Source of the DNA: DATMER01 sp035556715
GTDB taxonomy: Bacteria > Acidobacteriota > Thermoanaerobaculia > Multivoradales > UBA5704
Direction of reading: 5' to 3'
Assembly: GCA_035556715.1 (NCBI GenBank)
Contig: DATMER010000059.1
Location: 1-64,000 of the forward strand
Length of the DNA: 64,000 bases
Part shown: positions 7,197 through 16,012 of the stretch, piece by piece
Position numbering within the stretch: the first letter of the stretch is position 1
How the letters are laid out: every line of letters starts with the position of its first letter
Translations under genes and position numbers: made by a program
Notes under the pieces: model-generated
Seen by the model: only the letters and a program-made list of their open reading frames with translations
What the model was told of the DNA's origin: nothing
Databases searched by the model: none

Positions 7197-8480
7197 TCAT
7201 GAACTCAGTTGAAAACTGCTGACAGCTTTAACATCGTCATTGGCGACGATGACCTCCGCCAGGCCCCGGAGGCTGTGGTCGTCGGGGGCGTAGACCTCGG
7301 GACGGTGCACGAAGGCGACTTGATCGGCGTGCTGCCCGATCGCGTCGGATTCGGCGAGATCGGCGAGCTGCGGGCGCGGATCGCTGCGGCGGGTCAGATC
7401 GCGATTGAGCTGCGAGAGGGCGATCACCGGCAGGCCCAGCTCGCCCGCCAGCTCCTTGAGACGGCGGGCGATGAGGGCGATCTCCAGGCGCCGGTTTTCG
7501 ACGCGGACCCCGGCCGTAAGGAGCTGGAGGTAGTCGACGACCAGGAGCGCCAAGTCGGGGTGCTGGGCCTTGAGCCACCAGGCTCTCGCTTCGAGGTCGC
7601 GCAGCACGAGGCTCGGGCAGTGGTCCAGGAGGAGCGGCGCCGCGATCATGCGGCGCGCGGCGGCGATGAGGTCTCGCCAGTGCCGGCCGGACAGGTGGCC
7701 GACGCGGAGCTGGTGGGAAGCGATGTCGGCTTCGGCGGAGCTGAGCTTGAGGCCGATCTCGTCAGCGCGCATTTCGAGGGAGAAGACGCCGACGGGCCTC
7801 TTCAGCTCGACGGCGACGTGGCGGGTAAGGTCGAGCGCCAGCGAGGTCTTGCCCATGCCAGGCCTGCCCGCGATGACGTAGAGCCCACCCGGCAAGAAGC
7901 CGGGACCGAGCTGGTCCCAGGCCGGGAAGCCGGAGGTCAGCCCGCAGAGGGCCTCGGAGCGCTCTTCTTCGAGGATTTCGAGGAGACGGGTGACGACCGT
8001 CCCGGCTTCCTGCCAGCCCACGCGGACAGCACGTCCGATGAGCTTCTCCGCGGAGTCGCGGAGGTCGGCCAGAAGCTCGTGGACCGGCCGCGCGGTCGAG
8101 GCGGTCGCCAGGAGGGTGTGTTGCGCGACGGCGATCAGGTCGCGGCGGACGCTCTTCTCCTTGACGATGTCCACGTACTCGTCCATCCGTCCCAGGTCCG
8201 GCAGGTCCAGGTCGAGCGCGGCGAGATAGGCCAGACCGCCGACGGCACCCAGGATCCCGGCCTGATCGAGATGGGCCTGAAGGGTGCGGAGGTCAGGTGT
8301 GGAGCCCGCGTCGGCGACGTCAAGGAAGGCTTGGTAGAGCAAGCGATGGCGTTCGAGATGCCAGTCGCGGGGCTCCAGCCGTGTGCGGGCCTGGGCGATG
8401 CGCAGAGGCTCGAGGAGCAGAGCGCCGAGCACCGCACGCTCGGCTTCTTCACTGTAGGGCAGGACTTTGTGCCTAGCCAT
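7197..8480 (-). CDS. DnaB-like replicative helicase with shortened C-terminus
   Basis: This 427-residue protein has the DnaB N-terminal helical domain (EEAERAVLGALLLEP, residues 11-25) and a RecA-like motor: Walker A GRPGMGKTS at 205-213, VFSLEM, Walker B LLVVDYLQLL, and ALSQLNR. The final strand reads AEVIVA and then turns into unrelated residues, NDDVKAVSSFQLSS. Relatives continue with a Lys-Gln-Arg-Asn-Gly loop and about 20 more residues, so the C-terminus seems replaced at a recombination junction near 7240. The ATG overlaps the stop of the DnaC-like gene (TGATG). It would unwind the mobile element's origin together with the adjacent loader. Confidence 0.88.
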   Translation of the reverse strand: MARHKVLPYSEEAERAVLGALLLEPLRIAQARTRLEPRDWHLERHRLLYQAFLDVADAGSTPDLRTLQAHLDQAGILGAVGGLAYLAALDLDLPDLGRMDEYVDIVKEKSVRRDLIAVAQHTLLATASTARPVHELLADLRDSAEKLIGRAVRVGWQEAGTVVTRLLEILEEERSEALCGLTSGFPAWDQLGPGFLPGGLYVIAGRPGMGKTSLALDLTRHVAVELKRPVGVFSLEMRADEIGLKLSSAEADIASHQLRVGHLSGRHWRDLIAAARRMIAAPLLLDHCPSLVLRDLEARAWWLKAQHPDLALLVVDYLQLLTAGVRVENRRLEIALIARRLKELAGELGLPVIALSQLNRDLTRRSDPRPQLADLAESDAIGQHADQVAFVHRPEVYAPDDHSLRGLAEVIVANDDVKAVSSFQLSS

Positions 8481-9130
8481 CAGAGCACCCCTCGGAGCCG
8501 CACGTCCTCGCCGGCAAGCTCGTCGTGGATGCGGAGGCCGGAGAGCCAGCGCGAGAGCAGCGGCGGCGGCGTGGCGGCGGTCGCGTTAAGGAGCAGCTCG
8601 GGGAGGAGCTGGCTGGTAACGAGGGTGGGAAGCCCCCTGTCGTCCCGGGCTCGGGTGATGAGCACGAGGCGATCGATGTACCAGTCGGCCGCAGGGCCGG
8701 AGAGCGGCTCGTCGAGGACGACGAGCGACGTGACCAGGAGAGGGGCGATCACGTCCTCCGCGGAGGCGAAGTCGCACTGGATGCGCCTCGCGAGCTCCGG
8801 GCCCGAGACCCACCGTCCGCGGCGGCCGGTGCGCAGGTGCTCGGCAAGCAGGACGGTAGCGAGCCCGGTCTTGCCTGTACCGGTCGGCCCCCAGAGCGCT
8901 ACCCAGTGCGGGGAGCCGGTCCAGCGCTCCAGGACGGCGGGCCAGGGGCGCTGGAAGTGGGCGGTCCAGCCTTCGCGGGTGAGGCCGCGGTAGCGCTCCG
9001 GGATTCCCGCGTCAGCCTCCGAAAACCTGCTGCGCTGTGCGTCGTGGCAGGTGTAGCACAGGAGATCTGCGGGGAGCCTCCCGAAGGCGACCTGGTCTTC
9101 GCCGCAGCGGCTGCAGCGCCAAGGCGTCAC
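8480..9130 (-). CDS. DnaC/IstB-like helicase loader ATPase with zinc finger
   Basis: The N-terminus carries two Cys pairs (Cys6/Cys9 and Cys25/Cys28) forming a likely zinc ribbon, followed by a AAA+ ATPase with Walker A GPTGTGKTG at 81-89 and Walker B SLVVLDEP. The overall length of 216 residues fits DnaC/IstB loaders. It is immediately upstream of and coupled to the DnaB-like helicase, so it probably loads that helicase onto the element's origin. The start is GTG 9130, embedded in CGTGA. A cryptic frame ending at that TGA suggests that the upstream gene was once coupled here. Confidence 0.82.
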   Translation of the reverse strand: MTPWRCSRCGEDQVAFGRLPADLLCYTCHDAQRSRFSEADAGIPERYRGLTREGWTAHFQRPWPAVLERWTGSPHWVALWGPTGTGKTGLATVLLAEHLRTGRRGRWVSGPELARRIQCDFASAEDVIAPLLVTSLVVLDEPLSGPAADWYIDRLVLITRARDDRGLPTLVTSQLLPELLLNATAATPPPLLSRWLSGLRIHDELAGEDVRLRGVL

Positions 9131-9263
9131 GAAACACCTCGCTTGCCGGCGATGATGCGCAGGGCCTGGGCTCGCCGGATGTCATTCCTTCAAAGGTGAA
9201 GGATGCTCCAACCTGGCCATCAGAGGCAGGGAACAATCGAACGCGAACCTCTTCGTATCTCAT
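9012..9263 (-). CDS. Small hypothetical protein, probably frameshifted
   Basis: ATG 9263 has a strong GAGGAG ribosome site and encodes a plausible small beta protein (MRYEEVRVRLFPASDGQVGASFTFEG). After about 27 residues this frame runs 119 bases into the loader gene and becomes Arg/Pro-rich. In another frame the same DNA reads IRRAQALRIIAGKRGVS and ends with a TGA overlapping the loader GTG, which would be a normal coupled arrangement. I therefore suspect a one- or two-base indel near 9185. The intended product would be about 45 residues. Confidence 0.45.
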   Translation of the reverse strand: MRYEEVRVRLFPASDGQVGASFTFEGMTSGEPRPCASSPASEVFRDALALQPLRRRPGRLREAPRRSPVLHLPRRTAQQVFGG

Positions 9264-9278
9264 TTTCCCACTCCTCAA

Positions 9279-9692
9279 CTAGGACCCAGACTGCTGTAGG
9301 CTGCTAGCCTGAGAGCTCGGTTCCTCTCGATCGATTGGCACCTTGGTATGGTTTACCGTCACCTTAGGGTCATCGGGCTCTCGCGATATGGGGTAGTCCA
9401 CCTCGCCACTAAATGACGAGGGACAAGGAGGATCATCCGGTCTCTGGATCGGCGTTGTGGTTGGGTTTTGCGTCGTAGGAGGGTCATCAGGCTCGCGCGG
9501 AGTGGGTTGCTCGGACTGCAGAGACACCTTCGAACTGCCTTCGGTCCGTTCGATCGGCGGCAGAACCCTGGAGCCCGAGGCGTTGGCATCTTCGCCCTCT
9601 CTCGGGCCATGGCCCTTCCTTCCTCGCCTGCCTTCTTGCTTGACCGGGGTGATTTGATCAGATTCGTGCAGACGCTTCAGCTGAGCTTGCAT
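9279..9692 (-). CDS. Low-complexity disordered protein with Pro-Asp-Asp-Pro repeats
   Basis: ATG 9692 is chosen because AGGAGGG lies eight bases upstream. The 137-residue product is highly polar, with a basic N-terminal third (KQEGRRGRKGHGPREGED) and three degenerate repeats around REPDDPP, RPDDPP and REPDDPK separated by Thr/Gln/Ser linkers. It has no signal peptide, membrane span or folded-looking core, so it is probably intrinsically disordered. It lies between the CHAT-TPR gene and the replication genes on the same strand, 115 bases after the CHAT stop, and could belong to either unit. Family unknown. Confidence 0.6.
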   Translation of the reverse strand: MQAQLKRLHESDQITPVKQEGRRGRKGHGPREGEDANASGSRVLPPIERTEGSSKVSLQSEQPTPREPDDPPTTQNPTTTPIQRPDDPPCPSSFSGEVDYPISREPDDPKVTVNHTKVPIDREEPSSQASSLQQSGS

Positions 9693-9807
9693 ATCAGTGC
9701 CCTCCTGGATTGCGTCCCGCGACCGTGGAGCTTGCCCTCCCATGGAAGCCCGGGCGAGACGTTCCTCCGGTATAACCCGGCCTAAGGAGATTTGTTGGGA
9801 GGCTGGC

Positions 9808-12807
9808 TCAAAAACCGCCCTGGACCACGAAGGCCGCCCAGTAGTACGGGCGGCTCCAGGGTTTACTGCGCGCAAGCGTCATTTGCGCCTGCTGGAGGGC
9901 ACGGGCTGGAGTGAGGCCCTGATGAAGGAGGCCGTCGTAGAAAGCCCTCATCAATTCGGCGGTGGCCCGGTCATTGACTACCCAGTTACTCGCGACGACA
10001 CGCGCCGTTCCCGCAGTGAAGAAAGCATGCACTAAACCTATCATCCCCTCGCCGGAGACTGCGACACCGCGGCCGCTTTGGCAGGCGCTCAACACGGCGA
10101 GGTCGGCGGGGAGATGGAGGCGCGCGATTTCGTGGGCGAACAGGATGCCGTCCTGGGGTCTCCCCTTGCGATCGAACAACGACAATGCCATGCCTGAGAG
10201 CTCCGGATGGCTCTCGCTCGGCAGCCCGTGGACGGCGAAGTGCAAGAGGCGGTAGTCTGCGAGCACTCCAGAGAGAATCCGCCCCTTGGTTGCCGCAAAA
10301 CGCCGGGCGTCAAGCCGTGCCTCGGGACGGATGAGGGAGAGAATGTGCTGGGCCTCGATATCGGAAAAGTGGAGCCGCGGGAGATGGAACGGGCTAGTAC
10401 CAGGCGACGGCTGAAGGGAACTCTCATAGACAGCATCCGCGATTACCGCCAGCTCCTCCTGGGGCTCATCTTCCTGGCGGTGCTTTCGCTCCGAGAGGCG
10501 CACAGCGACCGAGGCGGACGGTGCGTAGGCGATCTCGTGAGAAGCAAGGATGGGCTCCTCCGGGTTCTCGGGATTGGGCAGAGCGCCTAGGGGCAGAGCG
10601 TGCAGGGCCCCGTCCATCACCAACAACCAACGCCGCGCGCCCAGTTCAGGCAGGGCGCCACCCACCAGGAGCCGGGAGGCGGCGAGGAGCGCCTCCTGCC
10701 CCTGGACACTCACTGCCGAGAAACCCGGCGCTGAAAGCACGTCGACAGCTTTGCGCGCCAGCTTTTCAATGTGTTTCTGCGGGGGGAGGCGGCGAACTGA
10801 GAGGCGTTGATGCGAGACCACCCAGAGGTAACTCGCGTCTTCACCGAGATCGAACTCGAGGAGGACAGTGTCCTGGTCGATCCAGCGTTGAATTTGGCGG
10901 GTGGAAAGGGAAGTCCCCCCGAACTCCGGGTCCACCGCACCCGATGCACCTTCCTCGCGGCGGAGGTCGAGCACCGCTTTCCGGACCTCTCGATCGGCCT
11001 GTTCAATCAAGGAAGCAGGCGCTCCGGACGAGCGGAGAGCCTTGAGGCGCTCTTCAGCCCGGCTGAGCGCTTTTGCGGCGCGTGTCTCGGGGTTGCGCGG
11101 CTTCCCTGTGGACTGCACCAAAAGGTCCAGGAGGCGCCGCGCCCGCGAACGCTCCGAGATCTCGAAGGCTTCAACGAGCAAGGACGAATCGCCGGTCCGA
11201 CCGTAGAGCTCAAGCGTCAGATCCGCAGCGAGATCGAAGTAGAACTGCTGATTCGCGAGGACTGACGTCTTTAGATCGGTGCGTCCCAACTCGCTCCGCA
11301 GACCCTCGACCTCGTCAATCGCCTGGAGCGCGAGGGCGCGGGCCGGCTGAAGTTGCCCCCGCGCCCGGGCCAGTCGCGCCTGGCCCGTAAGGACAGCCGG
11401 CCTGATCCAGCGGTTCTCCGAAGACTCCGCTTCTGCGGAAGTTTTTTGAAACAACTGTTCGGCCAAGTCCAGGCGGCCACGTTTGAGCTCGGTCCAGGCG
11501 AGATCCTGGCGGGTGGCGACCACGCTTTGATGGTCCTGGGCCGCCGCCAAGGCAGTGAGGGCATTTCGGAACCGCGCCGAAGCCTCGTCGTAGTTCCCCT
11601 GGTCGTAAGCGAGCCGTGCCAGCCGCCGCTCGAGTTGTGCGAGCTCGGTCGGCTCGCCCTTGCTACGAAGCTCCAGGGCTTCTGAGAAGACTTTCTGGGC
11701 TTCTTCCCGGCGGCCGAGATTGGCGAGCGCCTCACCCTTCTGCGCGAGAACCCCGGCCCGCTGTCCAGGCGCCATGTCCTTCGGAGCTCGCGCGAGTCCT
11801 TCGTCTGCCGCGTCGAGCGCGAGCTGCGGCTCTCGCGCCAGGTTATAGATCGAGGCCAGGTTGCCCAAGACCACGGCTACTGAGGAGCCCTTCCCACTGG
11901 TCTCCCACAACTTCAGAGCTTCGCGATAGAGGCTTTCCGCCTGCGCGAGCTCGCCTCGCTCCGAGGCTTGATGGGCAAGCCGATTGAGCACCTCTGCTTC
12001 CCAGGTGATCTGCCCCAGTTGCTTCCACAGGCGGAGAGCCTCGCGGTTTGCGGCATCGGCCTCGGCACCTTTTCCGAGAGCGGACTCGATCTCCGCGAGC
12101 ATCGTGGCAGCCCTGGCCCGAGTTCCAGGCGACTGAGCGGCAGCGAAAAGGTCGAGGCACCCGCGCAGAGACGCCGCGGCGTCCTCCTTGCGATTCCGCC
12201 GTTTCAGGACCCGCGCCCACTGGACCCGCGCATAGCCTTCACTGTCCGCGTCACCGGCCTGGGCGAAGTGGCGGACCGCTTTCTCATAGAGCGGCAGAGC
12301 GCGGAGATCGCTGGCCTCGCTGTCCTGCCGACGTAGCTGTTCGGCCTGGGCCAGAGTCTCCTGGCCCTTGGCGGTGAGTTGGTCGCGGTCGGTCGCTGGC
12401 CGGAGATCTACGACCTCCAGGCGGAACGACCCAGAAGAATCCCCGGAAGAAGGCTCCACCTCAAGGATGTAGAGACCGTCGAGCGGCGCCACCACCCGGA
12501 GTAGCTCGGGCACGGGTACCACGGACTGGGTGTCGAGAGGGGCCCAGTGCTCCCCGTCCGGCGACTGGAGAGTGAGCACCACGTCCAGCGACTCTTGCGT
12601 CACGCGGAGAGAGAGGTACTGATCTCGGCGGAGGTCGAAGGCGAAGCGCTTGGCCGCCCCGGCCTTTACGTGGCTTGAAAGCGACAGCCTAGGCCACAGG
12701 GAAAGGCGAGTCGGCCCCACGTCGCAGCAGGAGAGGAGCGAGAGAGCGGCCAGAGCGAGCCCAGCGCGCCCGCAAAACAGCGGTCTCAGCATCATCGGAA
12801 GCCTCAC
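9808..12807 (-). CDS. Secreted TPR-CHAT peptidase-like lipoprotein
   Basis: The 999-residue protein starts with a lipoprotein signal (ALAALSLLSC, lipobox Cys near residue 27). A beta-sandwich of about 100 residues follows, where DGLYILEVEPSSGDSSGSFRLEV resembles pre-peptidase domains. TPR-like helical repeats run over roughly 160-560, and a C-terminal CHAT domain ends the protein. The CHAT caspase-like pair is His860 in LLHFAVHGL and Cys909 in LSACQSG. Such TPR-CHAT proteins act as proteases or scaffolds in signalling; the lipobox places this one outside the inner membrane. It is downstream of an anti-sigma and an ECF sigma gene on the same strand, so it is likely part of their regulon. Confidence 0.88.
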   Translation of the reverse strand: MRLPMMLRPLFCGRAGLALAALSLLSCCDVGPTRLSLWPRLSLSSHVKAGAAKRFAFDLRRDQYLSLRVTQESLDVVLTLQSPDGEHWAPLDTQSVVPVPELLRVVAPLDGLYILEVEPSSGDSSGSFRLEVVDLRPATDRDQLTAKGQETLAQAEQLRRQDSEASDLRALPLYEKAVRHFAQAGDADSEGYARVQWARVLKRRNRKEDAAASLRGCLDLFAAAQSPGTRARAATMLAEIESALGKGAEADAANREALRLWKQLGQITWEAEVLNRLAHQASERGELAQAESLYREALKLWETSGKGSSVAVVLGNLASIYNLAREPQLALDAADEGLARAPKDMAPGQRAGVLAQKGEALANLGRREEAQKVFSEALELRSKGEPTELAQLERRLARLAYDQGNYDEASARFRNALTALAAAQDHQSVVATRQDLAWTELKRGRLDLAEQLFQKTSAEAESSENRWIRPAVLTGQARLARARGQLQPARALALQAIDEVEGLRSELGRTDLKTSVLANQQFYFDLAADLTLELYGRTGDSSLLVEAFEISERSRARRLLDLLVQSTGKPRNPETRAAKALSRAEERLKALRSSGAPASLIEQADREVRKAVLDLRREEGASGAVDPEFGGTSLSTRQIQRWIDQDTVLLEFDLGEDASYLWVVSHQRLSVRRLPPQKHIEKLARKAVDVLSAPGFSAVSVQGQEALLAASRLLVGGALPELGARRWLLVMDGALHALPLGALPNPENPEEPILASHEIAYAPSASVAVRLSERKHRQEDEPQEELAVIADAVYESSLQPSPGTSPFHLPRLHFSDIEAQHILSLIRPEARLDARRFAATKGRILSGVLADYRLLHFAVHGLPSESHPELSGMALSLFDRKGRPQDGILFAHEIARLHLPADLAVLSACQSGRGVAVSGEGMIGLVHAFFTAGTARVVASNWVVNDRATAELMRAFYDGLLHQGLTPARALQQAQMTLARSKPWSRPYYWAAFVVQGGF

Positions 12808-12870
12808 GGCCAGTTCGAGGAACCGGCCGATTCTACGGCTTTTGCGTCGACGCGAGAACCCTCCTGTGGG

Positions 12871-13674
12871 TTATTTCTCAATCGCGATTGGGTAGGTGCC
12901 GAGGGGCGTCTCCCGGCCCTGGGTGATCCCGTAGAGCTTCAGGGAGTAGCGGCCGGGGGGCAAAGCGCCAGCGGGCAGGCTCAGGTGAAAGCCTCCGGGA
13001 GTCTGTAGCACGAGATCCTCAGACTGCCAGACGACCGCTCCGTTCGCGCCGTGGATGCGTACTCCGTAGCGGGCGGAGTCTGGGGCACCGTCAGGGTTGA
13101 GGATCAGGAGGGCCGAGTCGTCGGGTGTCCGGAAGCGGATCGGAGTGGCCGGGGGCGCCTCAGAACGATCCAAACCGGAGGATGTCAGGTCATAGAGGCC
13201 CGGGTTGACCTGTGGCCTCAGGGGTGGAGTCGTCTCCCTGAAGACGAAGAGACCGATGCTCACCGCGGCACAGGTTGCCGCGACACCATAGGCGAAAGCC
13301 AGCGATCGAACCAGTGAGCGCTGGGGGGGCGCCGCCGGCGGCAGCGAGGGCACCGGAATCGGAGACGGTGGACGGCGCGGCTCCGTTCCTGACATTGCCC
13401 CCCGGAGCTCCTGCCACGCCGGCTCAAGATCGGGCGGCGCGGTGTCCTCATCCTCCTCTTCGTCGTCAGCGAAGAACTCGGCGACCTCAAGCATCAAGGA
13501 AGAGCACTCCTTACAAAGCGAGAGGTGCTCCGTGATCGCAGTGGTCTCCGTTGGCGGGATTTCGCCGCGATGGTACGCCATGAGCCGAGTCGTCGACAGG
13601 TGCTCTGCGCTACGCAGCTCCTCGCGCGCAAGAGCGGCCATCGCCTCGTGGACAGGATTACGCGAACTAATCAA
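12871..13674 (-). CDS. Anti-sigma factor with zinc-finger zf-HC2 domain
   Basis: Residues 25-66 contain a zf-HC2 anti-sigma motif (His50-x3-Cys54-x2-Cys57 in EHLSLCKECSS). An acidic and proline-rich linker and one membrane span near 125-147 (LAFAYGVAATCAAVSIGLFVF region) follow. The periplasmic C-terminal part is a beta-rich domain of about 110 residues (VVWQSEDLVLQ, then GRYSLKLYGI). It would hold the ECF sigma at the membrane and release it in response to an outside signal. It is 26 bases downstream of the sigma gene and upstream of the CHAT gene. GTG/ATG alternatives near the start were not resolved; the listed ATG gives a complete zinc-finger domain. Confidence 0.82.
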   Translation of the reverse strand: MISSRNPVHEAMAALAREELRSAEHLSTTRLMAYHRGEIPPTETTAITEHLSLCKECSSLMLEVAEFFADDEEEDEDTAPPDLEPAWQELRGAMSGTEPRRPPSPIPVPSLPPAAPPQRSLVRSLAFAYGVAATCAAVSIGLFVFRETTPPLRPQVNPGLYDLTSSGLDRSEAPPATPIRFRTPDDSALLILNPDGAPDSARYGVRIHGANGAVVWQSEDLVLQTPGGFHLSLPAGALPPGRYSLKLYGITQGRETPLGTYPIAIEK

Positions 13675-13700
13675 TGGACGGCTCTCCTTCCCTTCGCGAC

Positions 13701-14327
13701 TCAGAAGTCGATCGGCCCGAAGTGCGGCTCCAGCATAGACCGGAGGCGCTTCTTCGCCTGGAAGAGATGCGACTTCACTGTCTCGATCGAGATCCTCATG
13801 ATTTGGGCGATCTCCTTATATTTGAGACCCGTGAGCCGGAGACGCACACACTGCCGCATCTGTTCGGGGAGTTCCGCCAGCGCTTCTTGAAGGGCCCTAA
13901 GTTGCTCGCGAGTGATGGCGCTGGCCAAGGCGTCTGGCTCATCTGACAGGGGGCCAGGATTTGAAGCATCCCTAGATTCTCCCTTGAGGCCAGGTTCGTC
14001 CAGCGAGATCACAGGCGCAGCACGCTTCAAGGTCCCTTGGGCGCGCAGCGCGTTGGCTCGCACGTTTCTGGCGATCTCGAAGAGCCAGGCCTCCATCTCT
14101 TCCCGGTTTTCGAGCCTTGCCTCACTTCGGAAAACCCGCAGGAAGGTTTCTTGGGTGAGATCCTGGGCTTCCTCCGGCGAGATCCCCTTCTTCTCGAAGA
14201 AGCGCTGGATACGGGTCTTATATTTGTAGAAAACGAGGCGCTCTCCGTCCTCGCCTTCCTCGCCAAGCTCCAATAGCACGGGATCGAACTTCGGCATAGT
14301 CGCCGGACCAGTCGCTCCTTCCCCCAA
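13701..14327 (-). CDS. ECF-type RNA polymerase sigma factor
   Basis: This 208-residue protein has sigma-2 (SPEEAQDLTQETFLRVF, then EAWLFEIARNVRANALR) and sigma-4 (ELPEQMRQCVRLRLTGLKYKEIAQ, then the recognition helix SIETVKSHLFQAKKRL). A variable acidic linker (about 45 residues) separates them. The first codon is TTG 14327 or ATG 14297; neither has a well-spaced ribosome site, so the start is uncertain. It precedes the zf-HC2 anti-sigma gene, the standard arrangement for ECF regulators. Its likely targets include its own operon and the CHAT gene. Confidence 0.88.
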   Translation of the reverse strand: MGEGATGPATMPKFDPVLLELGEEGEDGERLVFYKYKTRIQRFFEKKGISPEEAQDLTQETFLRVFRSEARLENREEMEAWLFEIARNVRANALRAQGTLKRAAPVISLDEPGLKGESRDASNPGPLSDEPDALASAITREQLRALQEALAELPEQMRQCVRLRLTGLKYKEIAQIMRISIETVKSHLFQAKKRLRSMLEPHFGPIDF

Positions 14328-14683
14328 GAGCGCCGGCCGGCTTCCCTCCGTGGCACTATAAGGTTCATTGGTGATGGGGTCCTAAATTCTGTTGCCCCTC
14401 TGCATTGTAACCTGCGCAGAACTCTGGCACGGAACTACCTGGTCTAGCCCTGCTGGCCGATGGAGCAGGAGCGCCACCGATAGAGGAGAACGGCGACCAG
14501 GACAGCAGTGGTAGAGGGACGGCCCGGTGGTGACTGGCTGGAGGGGCGAAAGCGCAGTAACCAAAAGCGTGATTCTGGTCACTCGCTTTCCCGCCTGGAC
14601 GGCGACGCGGAAGTGCTTGTCCGGTAGAGATTTATGCCCGGGGAACCGTCGATTTCTCCCTCGCTCTGGCGGCAAACAGTTCG

Positions 14684-14707
14684 AAAACGAAACCAGTTTC
14701 GTTTTTT
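14684..14707. terminator. Hairpin with T-run, terminator-like
   Basis: A perfect 10-bp inverted repeat (AAAACGAAAC at 14684-14693 and GTTTCGTTTT at 14696-14705) is followed by further T residues on the plus strand and has T-runs on the minus strand. It looks like a bidirectional rho-independent terminator. No plus-strand gene ends here, so it may instead insulate the sigma operon promoter from upstream transcription. Confidence 0.35.
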
Positions 14708-14939
14708 GAGGCGCGCAAAAGCCCGCCGGGCTTGCGTTTCCTCGATTTCGCAGGGAGCCGAGAGCTGGCCCGAGCCTGCGTGAAAAAGCAACCCCAGGAA
14801 GGAGGTTTGGACGGGGGCCGGGCGGGGGAGGCGCCGCGGCTGGCGCGGACGAGCACGAGACGCCGGCAGGCGGCTCGCGCGCAGCGCGACAAGACGCGGC
14901 GCCGTGGGGCGGGTGGGTCCGGGGCGGGCGGTGGAGGGG

Positions 14940-15980
14940 TGGGTGGGCGGTCTCTTGGGTGGGGGAGCAGTTCGGCGCAGCGCCAGCGGAGCCGAGCTGC
15001 GGGGTCTTTGGGCGGGTGGCGGGTCTTCGGGTGGGTGGGGGGCGGGGGCGGGCCCCGTAGCGTGCTCGATACGCTTCGGGATGCGTCCGGGGGGAGGCCC
15101 GGGTAGGTGCCCGCTCATGGTTTACATAGGCGCTGCTTATGTAAAGGCGCAGCCCGGAGGCGGGGAGTGGCGCGCAGGGCGGGGTTCGGGTAAGGCGCGC
15201 TTACCGGAACTCCCGACCTGCGTTTGCGCCGCCCCCGCCGGAGCCAGGGGCGGGCAGCTCCCGGGCCGTAGGGCGGGGGAAAGGTCCGGAATGCCACTGC
15301 ACGTTGCGGGGCCCGAGGGCGGGGGAAATGGAAGAGGGCGGGCGGACGGGGATTGGGTGGGCGTCGACGGAGGAACGGAGGACGGCACGGCCGCAGTCTC
15401 CGGCGCGTCCCACCCGGCCTTGTGGGTTGGAAGGTCGCCGTCCGCGATGAGGCTGGAGCTTGCGCGGGTGGGAGCAGTTCGGCGAGCAGCTTGCGCGGAG
15501 CCGATCTGCGGGGGGAAGTTGCCGTCCACACGATGGCTGCGGCGACGGAGGAGCTCGGGGGCGGGTGCGGTGGGCGGGCGAGAGCTGCTCCGGCGCTACC
15601 ACGAAGGCTCGCAGGAGAGGGGGCGCTTGCGTCAGCGAGTTGGGGGGAGGTTGCCGTCCACGACCAGGCCGGAGCTTGTGCGGGTGGGAGCAGTTCGGCG
15701 AGCAGCTTGCGCGGAGCCGATCTGCGGGGGGAACTCGCCGTCCGCACGGCGGCTGAGACGAGAGACGCACGCGGGGCCGTCCCACGGCGGCTCCGACGAC
15801 GGAGGAGCTCCGGGCGGGTGTGCAGGGTGCGGGAGCTGCTCCGGCGCAACCACGAAGGCTCGCAGGAGAGGGGGCGTTTGCGTCAGCGAGCTGGGGGGAG
15901 CTCGCCGTCCACGACCAGGCCGGAGCTTGCGCGGGTGGGCGGGAGGGTTGCCGTCCCACGGAAGGTGGGGCTTGCGCGGG
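14940..15980. repeat. GC-rich interspersed repeat block, non-coding
   Basis: Two sequence units alternate here. Unit A begins near GGAGCAGTTCGGCGAGCAG (15471 and 15687, offset 216 bp, with a degenerate copy near 14968). Unit B is around CCACGAAGGCTCGCAGGAG (15599 and 15850, offset 251 bp). A truncated A unit follows near 15905-15970. The order is therefore A-B-A-B-A'. Open frames in both directions are long only because the DNA is extremely GC-rich; they have no ribosome sites and read as Gly/Arg/Ala low complexity. I regard 14,330-16,010 as lacking genes. It may be a recombination-grown spacer. Confidence 0.6.
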
Positions 15981-16012
15981 GTGGTAGGGGTGCCTATAGA
16001 TGGAACATTGCC

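Noticed and set aside
7209..8993. 594-codon plus-strand open frame
   Set aside because: It is antisense to the DnaB- and DnaC-like genes, which show complete ATPase motifs on the minus strand.
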